Positions 18,295 through 26,150 of a stretch of DNA of 44,166 bases are shown here, piece after piece; positions within the stretch are counted from its first letter, which is position 1; every line of letters begins with the position of its first letter. Under the pieces are notes generated by a model, which was not told the DNA's origin, made no database searches, and saw only the letters and a program-made list of their open reading frames with translations. This DNA comes from an uncultured Flavobacteriales bacterium (GTDB taxonomy: Bacteria; Bacteroidota; Bacteroidia; Flavobacteriales_G; Salibacteraceae): assembly GCA_905181855.1 (NCBI GenBank), contig CAJIZE010000030.1:1-44166 (forward strand). The letters are read 5' to 3'. Both the position numbers and the translations under genes were made by a program.

Positions 18295-18323
18295 CAAATA
18301 TAATGATTCGTACTTTTACCAAA
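18295..18323 (-). promoter_or_regulatory. Complete Bacteroidota promoter, near-leaderless
   Basis: On the minus strand TTTG (18323-18320) is followed after 17 nt by TATATTTG (18302-18295), matching both the -33 and -7 elements. Only 5 nt separate the -7 element from the lamin-tail ATG, so transcription should begin at or next to the start codon. Confidence 0.65.
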
Positions 18324-18341
18324 GATTCTTAATATTAATTA

Positions 18342-19331
18342 ATGAAAGTTGCAGTTGTAGGAGCCACAGGCATGGTAGGTAGAGTAATGTTACAATTACT
18401 TGAAGAAAGAAATTTCAAAATTGATGAGTTAATTCCTGTTGCTTCTAAAAAATCAGTTGGTAAAACCATCGTTTTCAAAGGCCAAAACGTGGTAATTAAA
18501 AGCATGCAGGCGGCAATTGATTCAAAGTGCAATGTTGCTCTTTTTTCTGCGGGTGGTGACATTTCACTGAATTGGGCTCCAAAATTTGCTGCTTCTGGAA
18601 CCACAGTTATTGATAATTCTTCTGCGTTTAGAATGAACCCTGTCAACAAATTGGTTGTTCCAGAGATAAATGCATCTGAGTTGACTAAAGAGGATAAAAT
18701 AATAGCAAATCCAAATTGTTCAACAATACAAATGGTAATGGCTTTAGCGCCGATACACAAAAAATATGGTGTTAAAAGAGTCGTTGTTTCTACTTATCAA
18801 TCCATTAGTGGAACAGGAAAAGCTGCGGTTGAACAAATGAACAACGAACGCAATGGTGTTGAAGGCGATATGGTTTATCCTCATAAAATTGACATGAATT
18901 GTTTGCCTCATTGTGATGTTTTTATGGACAATGGCTACACCAAAGAAGAAATGAAAATAATGAACGAAACCAAAAAAATTCTTTCTGATGATTCAATAAA
19001 AGTAACTGCAACTGCAGTAAGAGTACCTGTTTCTGGTGGTCATTCTGAAAGTGTAAACGTTACATTAAACAGCGCTTTTGAGGTTGATGAAATTCGCTAT
19101 TTATTAAGCCATACCGAAGGGATTACGGTATCAGATGACATAAAAAACAACGTTTATCCAACGCCATTAACAGCACATCAAAAAGACGATGTTTTTGTTG
19201 GCAGGATCAGAAGAGATGACACCTTAGACAATTCATTAAACATGTGGATTGTTGCCGACAACTTGCGAAAAGGAGCCGCTACCAACGCTATCCAGATTGC
19301 GGAGTATTTGGTAGCAAAAAATATGGTTTAA
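18342..19331 (+). CDS. asd: Aspartate-semialdehyde dehydrogenase
   Basis: 329 aa. It reduces aspartyl phosphate to aspartate semialdehyde with NADPH, the branch step to lysine/diaminopimelate, threonine and methionine. The nucleotide-binding loop is VVGATGMVGR (5-14). The catalytic cysteine is C126 in NPNCSTIQ, and the substrate-binding RVPVSGGHSE follows in the C-terminal half. Length is normal. Divergent from the lamin-tail gene across a 52-bp gap that must hold both promoters; convergent with recJ (4-bp gap). Confidence 0.97.
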   Translation: MKVAVVGATGMVGRVMLQLLEERNFKIDELIPVASKKSVGKTIVFKGQNVVIKSMQAAIDSKCNVALFSAGGDISLNWAPKFAASGTTVIDNSSAFRMNPVNKLVVPEINASELTKEDKIIANPNCSTIQMVMALAPIHKKYGVKRVVVSTYQSISGTGKAAVEQMNNERNGVEGDMVYPHKIDMNCLPHCDVFMDNGYTKEEMKIMNETKKILSDDSIKVTATAVRVPVSGGHSESVNVTLNSAFEVDEIRYLLSHTEGITVSDDIKNNVYPTPLTAHQKDDVFVGRIRRDDTLDNSLNMWIVADNLRKGAATNAIQIAEYLVAKNMV

Positions 19332-19335
19332 TTAG

Positions 19336-21048
19336 CTAATCAAAAACCAAATCTTTTACCATAAGTTGGAGATTTTTATTGCCTTTCCATTCGTTTATAT
19401 CTAGCGTATATGCAATGCTAAATGGTTTGCCAGACTTCACTTTTTGCTCATGCTTTCCCAAACCAAAACCCATACCATCAATGGTTACAGCCTTATTGTT
19501 TTGAGTACAAACATTTAGCTTTAAATGTGATTTATCAGCTCCCACTGTTTTGCTAAAGCCTGCGTCCACCACATTTTTGGTGCAAAAAACTGGCGTTAAA
19601 TTCTGAGGCCCAAAAGGAGCAAAACGCAATATTTGATTGTACACCAAATTGGACAGTTCCACAAAGTCAACCTCCAAATCAATTTCTATTTTTGGAGTAA
19701 GCTGCTCGTCTGTAATTGATCTAGAAACTACTTCTTCGAACCGCTCTCTAAAGGCATCAATATTCTCGGTTTTCATAGTCATGCCTGCGGCATATTTATG
19801 CCCTCCAAACTGTTCCAGCAAACCTGAGCATTGGTCTATTGCTTTATATACATCAAACCCTTTAACCGATCTCGCCGATCCAGAAGCCATTTTACCTGAT
19901 TTCGCAAGTAATATAGTTGGTCTGTAGAATTTTTCAATTATTCGACTGGCAACAATTCCGATAACCCCTTTGTGCCAATGTTCGGCATACAGCAAGGTTG
20001 ATTTTGCGTTCACGAAGTTTTCGTTTTCATGAATCATTTGAAGTGCTTCTTCTGTGATATCTTGGTCGTATTCTTTTCGTGTGGTATTGAGCGCATTGAT
20101 TTTTTGTCCAACTGACTCGATTAATTCATCATCATCAGTAATGAGCAATTTCACAGATAGCTCAGCTTGATCAATTCTTCCTGCAGCATTAATTCTTGGA
20201 CCAACAAAAAACACCAAGGCAGTAATATCAATTCTTCCGTCTTTATTGGCTAACTCAAGTAATCTAGCAATAGATTTACGTGGTTTTTCATTAATTAGCT
20301 TTAATCCAAAATAAGCTAGAACTCGGTTTTCACCAGTAAGCGGAACAATGTCAGATGCAATGCTCAAAGCCGTGAGGTCTAGCAGATTATACAAAACGTC
20401 TTTTCCCCAGCTGTTCTTAAGGTTTAATGCCTGACAAAGCTTAAATCCTATTCCACAACCCGACAATTCTTTGTAAGGATAGTTGCAATCAATCCTTTTT
20501 GGATCGAGTACTGCAATTGCTTTAGGTAACTCTTCACCTGGCGTATGGTGGTCACATATAATAAAGTCGATTTTCAAAGAATTTGCATACTCGATTTTTT
20601 CATTGGCTTTAATGCCACAATCTAAGGCAATGATTAGGTCTACTCCTTCTTTTTTTGCTCGGTCAATTCCTTGAATTGAAATCCCGTAACCTTCTTTGTA
20701 TCTATCAGGAATATAATACATTAGGTTGTCGTAAAACGAACTTAAGAACGAATAAACCAATGCAACTGAGGTCGTTCCATCAACATCGTAATCGCCATAA
20801 ACCATAATTTTTTGACCTTCTTCAAGAGCTTGCTCAATTCTAGCCACAGCTTTATCCATATCCTTCATCATAAATGGATCGTGTAGCTGATTTAAATTGG
20901 GGTTAAAATATTCTTTCACCCGAGTTCCTTTATTTAGACCACGTTGAATCATTAAAGAGGAGAAAACCTTGGTTGCTCCAATTGACTCTTGCAGCTGTTG
21001 TACTTTTTCAGGATTAGGTATCGGCTTTATAGCCCATTTTAAATTCAT
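19336..21048 (-). CDS. recJ: Single-stranded-DNA-specific exonuclease RecJ
   Basis: 570 aa from the ATG at 21046-21048; the frame extends 48 bp further, but MNLKWAIK is the family-like start. It degrades ssDNA 5'-3' in recombination and repair. DHH phosphoesterase motifs: YGDYDVDGTTS (84-94), LDCGI, CDHHTPGE (165-172). The DHHA1 part includes GGHKYAAGMTM and the OB-like C-terminus begins near APFGPQNLTPVF. All metal-binding motifs look intact. Convergent with asd. Confidence 0.96.
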   Translation of the reverse strand: MNLKWAIKPIPNPEKVQQLQESIGATKVFSSLMIQRGLNKGTRVKEYFNPNLNQLHDPFMMKDMDKAVARIEQALEEGQKIMVYGDYDVDGTTSVALVYSFLSSFYDNLMYYIPDRYKEGYGISIQGIDRAKKEGVDLIIALDCGIKANEKIEYANSLKIDFIICDHHTPGEELPKAIAVLDPKRIDCNYPYKELSGCGIGFKLCQALNLKNSWGKDVLYNLLDLTALSIASDIVPLTGENRVLAYFGLKLINEKPRKSIARLLELANKDGRIDITALVFFVGPRINAAGRIDQAELSVKLLITDDDELIESVGQKINALNTTRKEYDQDITEEALQMIHENENFVNAKSTLLYAEHWHKGVIGIVASRIIEKFYRPTILLAKSGKMASGSARSVKGFDVYKAIDQCSGLLEQFGGHKYAAGMTMKTENIDAFRERFEEVVSRSITDEQLTPKIEIDLEVDFVELSNLVYNQILRFAPFGPQNLTPVFCTKNVVDAGFSKTVGADKSHLKLNVCTQNNKAVTIDGMGFGLGKHEQKVKSGKPFSIAYTLDINEWKGNKNLQLMVKDLVFD

Positions 21049-21100
21049 ATTGTAAATATAGCACACTGCAACTAAGTTTGCGCTCAAAAATGGCAACCTA

Positions 21101-21247
21101 CTACCTTACCAGTTTTGAAATTGCTTTAAAACTATCGGTTCCTGAAACCCTTGCTATTTCAAATAAGATTGATTCAACAGTTGCCATTTTAACACCTTCT
21201 TGTTTAATTCTTTCAATTGCGAAATACTTATCGTTTAAAACTCGCAT
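21101..21247 (-). CDS. Possible small ORF, 48 aa, unknown
   Basis: An ATG at 21245-21247 (a GTG lies one codon earlier, an in-frame TAA five codons before the ATG) opens a 48-codon frame starting MRVLNDKYFAIERIKQEGVK and ending FKAISKLVR. It fills most of the 246-bp gap between recJ and the TIP30-like gene. The composition (mixed charged and aliphatic, helix-like, no low complexity) looks more protein-like than the 61-aa opposite frame at 21078-21263. A TACGTTTC near-match to the -7 element lies about 17 nt upstream. No family recognised. Confidence 0.4.
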   Translation of the reverse strand: MRVLNDKYFAIERIKQEGVKMATVESILFEIARVSGTDSFKAISKLVR

Positions 21248-21294
21248 CACGTATTCATTTTAGTGAAACGTAAATATAGATAATGGACAGGTTT

Positions 21295-21969
21295 TTAAGC
21301 CTTCCCTTTTCTTGAAGAAAATTCAGCAATAGCATGAATTTGATCTGATTCATAGATCCTTAATCCGAAAGGATTGGTTAGCGCATTCCAAACCATGGCT
21401 GTTGCAACTTTCTTAACTGAAATGGCTGCGAACTTTTTAAAAGGACCTCTAAGCACAGGGCTTAGCATCATCATTATTACTTCACCAACTTTTTCGCCAA
21501 ATCTGAAATCACCACGGTTTATTAATAACGAAGGCCTGAATATTCCTATCGAAACAAAACCCATTGCCTTAAGAGTTTCTTCCATTTTGCCTTTTACTTG
21601 ATTGTAAAAAACCAGCGCATTTTTTTTAGCTCCCATGGAGCTTACCACTGAAAAACTTTTAACGTTCTTTTTTAAAACTACGTTGGCAAAATCAACGACC
21701 ATCTGGTAATCGATAGCTTCAAAGTTCGCTTTGCTTTTTGCCTTTTTAATTGTGGTGCCTAAGCAACAAAATGCGGCATCTATTTCGTCTGTTAATTTCA
21801 ACTGTTGCAAGTTTTGCAAATCAGCAACCAACACTTCAACTTTTTTATTGATTGCTTCTGTTTCCCGTCTTTGAACACTAATTATTTTGTCAATATTTGG
21901 ATTGGCAGCAAGTTGGTTTAGTAATACTTTTCCCACAGCGCCAGTGCCTCCAATTACAATACATCTCAT
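21295..21969 (-). CDS. TIP30/HTATIP2-like NAD(P)-binding oxidoreductase
   Basis: 224 aa from the ATG at 21967-21969; the open frame runs back into ispG, but MRCIVIGGTGAVGK is a clean Rossmann start. Atypical short-chain dehydrogenase: glycine motif GGTGAVG (7-13), CCLGTTIKKAKS, Ser110/Ser111 in VVSSMG and Tyr122-x-x-x-Lys126 (YNQVK), as in the SDR catalytic set, then FRPSLL. Substrate unknown. It follows ispG by 10 nt and is probably on the same transcript; nothing in the sequence links it to isoprenoid chemistry. Confidence 0.85.
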   Translation of the reverse strand: MRCIVIGGTGAVGKVLLNQLAANPNIDKIISVQRRETEAINKKVEVLVADLQNLQQLKLTDEIDAAFCCLGTTIKKAKSKANFEAIDYQMVVDFANVVLKKNVKSFSVVSSMGAKKNALVFYNQVKGKMEETLKAMGFVSIGIFRPSLLINRGDFRFGEKVGEVIMMMLSPVLRGPFKKFAAISVKKVATAMVWNALTNPFGLRIYESDQIHAIAEFSSRKGKA

Positions 21970-21979
21970 ACAATTAGTT

Positions 21980-23917
21980 TTAATGATTAATTGGTTCAAT
22001 CCAATCACCATATTCTTTAATCAAATTAATCAGCTCAGTAACAGCCTCTTTAGCTGGTATGTTTTTCCGCACCACATCCTGTTCTTTGTATAGGGATATT
22101 TTATCTTTTCCGGTTCCAACATATCCATAATCGGCATCAGCCATTTCGCCAGGACCATTTACAATACAGCCCATAATGCCAATTTTTACACCTTTAAGAT
22201 GGCTGGTTACAGCTCTAATTTTAGCTGTGGTTTCTTGCAAATCAAAAAGAGTTCTACCGCAAGATGGACATGATATATATTCGGTTTTTGATATTCTAGT
22301 TCTTGTGGCTTGGAGTATACCAAAACCTAAAGCATTCACTTGTTGGTCTGAACCACAATTTTCAGCAGCTATAAAAATTCCATCACCAAAGCCATCTATC
22401 AACAAAGCTCCTAAATCAGTTGATGCATGTAATTGCAATTGATCAAAAGAAATACCTCCATATGCTTTTCCAATAATTACCGGACACTTTACTTCATTCT
22501 CCATAAGGGTGGTAAACAGTCTTCGCTGTTCCGCCATTCCATGAGGGTTGTAAGTGTCAATTACCATTACCGCGGTTGCATCATTCTTGATCTTGTTAAG
22601 CAACTCTTGATCTAAATCAGTTGTACAGGCATAAACGAAATTTAAGTTTTCTGATCGCTCACAATCTGACAAATATTCAGTTTTATCCAACCAAGGATAA
22701 TGACCTTTTTTGTTCTTTTGGTAACTCCATCCCTTATACATCTGAACAATACTTAATGTTCCTGGTAGCTCAAAATCAACAAGATTATTGGCTACAAAAA
22801 GATAATCACAGGCCGAATCGCTCAATGTCCATTTGTCGTTGGTTACACTGTACCTGTATCCTAAACCAAATAAATTAGCCGGCTTAATGTCTTTTTTGAG
22901 TGAAAAATCGGCCATTACAACTGGTACATGATGATCCCCTATATTCTGAACTGATGCAGTAATTCTTCTTTGATATTTAAAGGGATTTACTTGAACTGAT
23001 TTGAAATCATCAATAGGCTCAGAAGCCCTCTCTTTGTATCTATTAGCCAATTCTTCAGCAACCGGAATTTCAGCCTCTGGCACTTCAGTAAGTGAAACTC
23101 TTATGGTGTCACCGAGTCCATCTTCTAATAACGTTCCTATTCCTACCGCTGATTTAACCCTTCCATCTTCACCATCACCAGCTTCGGTAACGCCCAAATG
23201 TAAAGGATAATTCATCCCTTCTTTAAGCATCTGGTTTACCAATAAACGGTATGCTTGAACCATCACTAAAGTGTTTGAGGCTTTCATAGAAAGTACTATC
23301 TGATGGTAGTTTTCTTTTTCGCAGATTCTTAAAAACTCCATGGCACTTTCCACCATTCCTTGCGGAGTATCTCCATATCTGCTGAGAATTCTATCGCTCA
23401 AAGAACCATGATTGGTTCCTATTCTCATTGCCGTACCGTACTCTTTGCAAATACGAACTAAAGGCATGAATTTTTTCTCAATGCGCTCCAGTTCATTTTG
23501 ATATGACGCATCTGTATAGTCAATCTGTTCAAATTTCTTTTTATCAGCGTAATTTCCTGGGTTAACTCGAACCTTTTCCACAATTTTAGCTGCTATTTCA
23601 GCGGCGTTAGGGGTAAAATGAATGTCGGCAACTAGAGGGGTGCTATACCCTCTTTTGACCAACTCATCTTTAATGTTTTTTAAATTTTCCGCTTCTTTTT
23701 TACTTGGAGCAGTAATTCTAACAATCTCGCACCCAGCATCAATCATTCTTATGGATTGCTCAACAGTTGCGCGAGTGTCCATCGTGTCGGTTGTTGTCAT
23801 TGATTGAATTCGAATGGGGTTTTTACCTCCTATTCCAACATTTCCAATCATTACTTCCTTAGATATAAAACGACTGTAAATTATTAACGAGTTGCAATAC
23901 TTAAATTCAGAAATCAT
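21980..23917 (-). CDS. ispG: 4-hydroxy-3-methylbut-2-enyl diphosphate synthase, long form
   Basis: 645 aa. An iron-sulfur enzyme of the MEP isoprenoid pathway (MEcPP to HMBPP). The N-terminal TIM barrel starts GGKNPIRIQSMTTTDTMDT; iron-sulfur ligands lie in CPSCGR and GIMGCIVNGPGE near the C-terminus. It is about 270 residues longer than the E. coli enzyme because of a central insertion, the three-domain form found in Bacteroidota, Chlamydiae and plants. The window also has ispD and a polyprenyl synthase of the same route. ATG start at 23915-23917. Confidence 0.97.
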   Translation of the reverse strand: MISEFKYCNSLIIYSRFISKEVMIGNVGIGGKNPIRIQSMTTTDTMDTRATVEQSIRMIDAGCEIVRITAPSKKEAENLKNIKDELVKRGYSTPLVADIHFTPNAAEIAAKIVEKVRVNPGNYADKKKFEQIDYTDASYQNELERIEKKFMPLVRICKEYGTAMRIGTNHGSLSDRILSRYGDTPQGMVESAMEFLRICEKENYHQIVLSMKASNTLVMVQAYRLLVNQMLKEGMNYPLHLGVTEAGDGEDGRVKSAVGIGTLLEDGLGDTIRVSLTEVPEAEIPVAEELANRYKERASEPIDDFKSVQVNPFKYQRRITASVQNIGDHHVPVVMADFSLKKDIKPANLFGLGYRYSVTNDKWTLSDSACDYLFVANNLVDFELPGTLSIVQMYKGWSYQKNKKGHYPWLDKTEYLSDCERSENLNFVYACTTDLDQELLNKIKNDATAVMVIDTYNPHGMAEQRRLFTTLMENEVKCPVIIGKAYGGISFDQLQLHASTDLGALLIDGFGDGIFIAAENCGSDQQVNALGFGILQATRTRISKTEYISCPSCGRTLFDLQETTAKIRAVTSHLKGVKIGIMGCIVNGPGEMADADYGYVGTGKDKISLYKEQDVVRKNIPAKEAVTELINLIKEYGDWIEPINH

Positions 23918-23935
23918 ACGGGTATTTTAACTTTT

Positions 23936-23943
23936 CAAAATTA
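23936..23943 (-). promoter_or_regulatory. TAnnTTTG -7 element for ispG
   Basis: The minus strand reads TAATTTTG, 18 nt before the ispG ATG. No -33 match at the usual distance. Confidence 0.4.
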
Positions 23944-24060
23944 ACTAATAAGAACAGTTCTAGCATATTTTTACAACCAAACAATTAAAAACACCAAGCA
24001 GCTAAAAGGTTGTGCATCAGTCTATTTTAATTACATTGCGTCAACTAAAATAAAAACCAT

Positions 24061-26070
24061 TTGAAAAAAATTACTTTACTGGGAGCTGTTGCTCTCTTAT
24101 TTGGATTCGGTAGCGCAAATGCTCAATCGTTTTCAGATGACTTTGAAAGCTACAATGTAGGCGACTATATTGGTGCTAATAGTTCCAATTGGACCACTTG
24201 GAGTGGAACAACAGGAGGCGCTGAAGATGCCAAAGTTGTTAACGACAAAGCTGCTAGTGGGACCAATTCTATCTATTTTGCAGGATCAGCTGCTGGAGGG
24301 CCACAAGACGTTGTTCTTCCGTTTCAAGGTGCACATGAAACAGGAGAGTTTGTGTACGCAATGAAAATGTTTATTGAATCAGGAAAAACCGCCTATTTTA
24401 ACTTTCAGGCAGAAACAGCAATTGGCACTACTTGGGCACTTGATTGTAATTTTAATGGCGATGGAACTTTTACTTTAAATAATGGCGTTTCTGGTTCAAT
24501 GGGCTTGGGTCTTTACAACAACGACGCATGGGTAAATGTTGAATTAAAAATAAATTTAAGTCAAAACATATGGCAGTTTTATGTTGACGGAACCATGGAA
24601 TCAGAATTTCAAAACGGCACAAATAAGATTGCTTCGCTTGACTTATTTCCATTGGATGCGACAGGGCAATGGTGGGTTGATGATGTGAGTTACAGCGTAA
24701 CTCCCTGTACTTTACCTACGCTAAATGCGGGTGTTAGCTATGTTGGTATTGAAAACGGATTGGTTGGTTTTGCCAGAGAAGTAACGGCTAAAGTTAGAAA
24801 CCTCGGAACAACAGACCTTACTTCATTTGATGTTTCAATCAGTTATGATGGTGCAACTTTAAACGAAACAGTAACAGGTGTATCTGTCGCTTCATTAGCT
24901 GAATATGATGTAGCTTTTTCGGGTACTGCTACTTTGGCTGCGGGTACAAATGTTGCAAGCGTAACTGTATCAAACGTTAATGGCGGAACTGATGATGATT
25001 CTGCTGATGACACTAAATCAATGAACATTACTCCAATTACACCTGGAGCTGGTAAAGTAGTCGTTGGTGAAGAAGCTACCGGAACATGGTGCCCATGGTG
25101 CACACGTGGGACTCACTTTATGCATGTAATGGAAGAAAGTTATAAAGGTTACTGGGCAGGTATTGCCGTTCATAATGGCGACCCAATGGTAGTATCAGAA
25201 TACGATCAAGGTATTGGAGCATTAATTGGTGGTTACCCTTCTGGAGTAGTTGATAGAGGTGCTGAGGTTGATCCTTCAGGGTTTCCTGGTGCTTTTCTTG
25301 AAAATGTTCAAATGACACCGGCTGCAATAATTACCAATGGAGCATTTTATGATGCTACTACAGCAGAATTAGCTGTTTCGTTAAAGGTAGATTTTAGCAA
25401 AGCGGTTTCTGGCGACTGGAGACTTATTTGTGTGTTAACAGAAGATAGCGTTCACGGTACAGGTGCAGACTGGAGTCAAGCAAATGCTTATGCAGGTGGT
25501 GGATCAGGACCAATGGGTGGTTTTGAAAATTTACCAAGTCCAATTCCTTTTGATCAAATTTCATACGATCACGTTGCTAGAGCAATTAGCCCAAGCTTTG
25601 AAGGTAAAGCAAACTCTTTCCCAACCTCTGTTGCTGACGGTGACTCGCATACATTGCTTTATTCATTTTCGGTTCCTGCGGATTGGAATACTGATAAAAT
25701 GCACATTATTGGGATGCTAATTAACGATCAAGGAGTTACTGAAAATGGCTCTACATCTTCTATCAATGAAGCTACTGCTCATGGTTTAGACAACGGAAGT
25801 TGGATTACCGGCGTTACTTTAATGGATATGCCAGATAAAGAAATGATGATTTACCCTAATCCAAACGACGGAAACATGGTAATCAAAACAAATATTGATG
25901 CTGGCCTAGTCAAAGTATTTGATGTTGAAGGTAGATTGGTAAACACAACTACTATTCCTGCTAATGGCATGATTGAATTAAATGACAATCTTGAAACTGG
26001 AATTTACATTGTAAATGTTTACAACAAAATGAACGAAGTTGTTGCTACAGAAAAGCTGATGGTTAAGTAA
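24061..26070 (+). CDS. Omp28-type thioredoxin-fold protein with T9SS domain
   Basis: 669 aa. Signal peptide MKKITLLGAVALLFGFGSANAQ; a jelly-roll, laminin-G-like module (about 23-215); a CARDB-like beta domain (about 220-325); an Omp28-related domain (about 330-575) with thioredoxin-like TWCPWCTRG (CxxC at 344-347) and HNGDPMVV; and a type A T9SS sorting domain beginning MIYPNPNDGN (about 596) and ending EKLMVK. The CxxC suggests a disulfide or metal function at the cell surface, not proven. The TTG start at 24061 is forced by an in-frame TAA at 24046-24048. Followed by a strong terminator, so likely transcribed alone. Confidence 0.88.
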   Translation: MKKITLLGAVALLFGFGSANAQSFSDDFESYNVGDYIGANSSNWTTWSGTTGGAEDAKVVNDKAASGTNSIYFAGSAAGGPQDVVLPFQGAHETGEFVYAMKMFIESGKTAYFNFQAETAIGTTWALDCNFNGDGTFTLNNGVSGSMGLGLYNNDAWVNVELKINLSQNIWQFYVDGTMESEFQNGTNKIASLDLFPLDATGQWWVDDVSYSVTPCTLPTLNAGVSYVGIENGLVGFAREVTAKVRNLGTTDLTSFDVSISYDGATLNETVTGVSVASLAEYDVAFSGTATLAAGTNVASVTVSNVNGGTDDDSADDTKSMNITPITPGAGKVVVGEEATGTWCPWCTRGTHFMHVMEESYKGYWAGIAVHNGDPMVVSEYDQGIGALIGGYPSGVVDRGAEVDPSGFPGAFLENVQMTPAAIITNGAFYDATTAELAVSLKVDFSKAVSGDWRLICVLTEDSVHGTGADWSQANAYAGGGSGPMGGFENLPSPIPFDQISYDHVARAISPSFEGKANSFPTSVADGDSHTLLYSFSVPADWNTDKMHIIGMLINDQGVTENGSTSSINEATAHGLDNGSWITGVTLMDMPDKEMMIYPNPNDGNMVIKTNIDAGLVKVFDVEGRLVNTTTIPANGMIELNDNLETGIYIVNVYNKMNEVVATEKLMVK

Positions 26071-26093
26071 GTAATCATTATTCATAGAAATTT

Positions 26094-26127
26094 AAAAGGC
26101 TACCAATTAATCGGTAGCCTTTTTTTT
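26094..26127 (+). terminator. Rho-independent terminator after the Omp28-type gene
   Basis: AAAAGGCTACC (26094-26104) pairs perfectly with GGTAGCCTTTT (26113-26123) around an 8-nt loop and runs into a stretch of eight Ts. It lies 24 nt after the stop at 26070. Confidence 0.92.
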
Positions 26128-26138
26128 GTGACGAATTA

Positions 26139-26146
26139 TACATTTG
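26139..26146 (+). promoter_or_regulatory. TAnnTTTG -7 element 4 nt before the start codon
   Basis: TACATTTG is an exact consensus match ending 4 nt before the ATG of the second TonB receptor. If used, the mRNA would be leaderless or nearly so. It lies directly downstream of the terminator, leaving little other room for a promoter. Confidence 0.5.
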
Positions 26147-26150
26147 CAGT

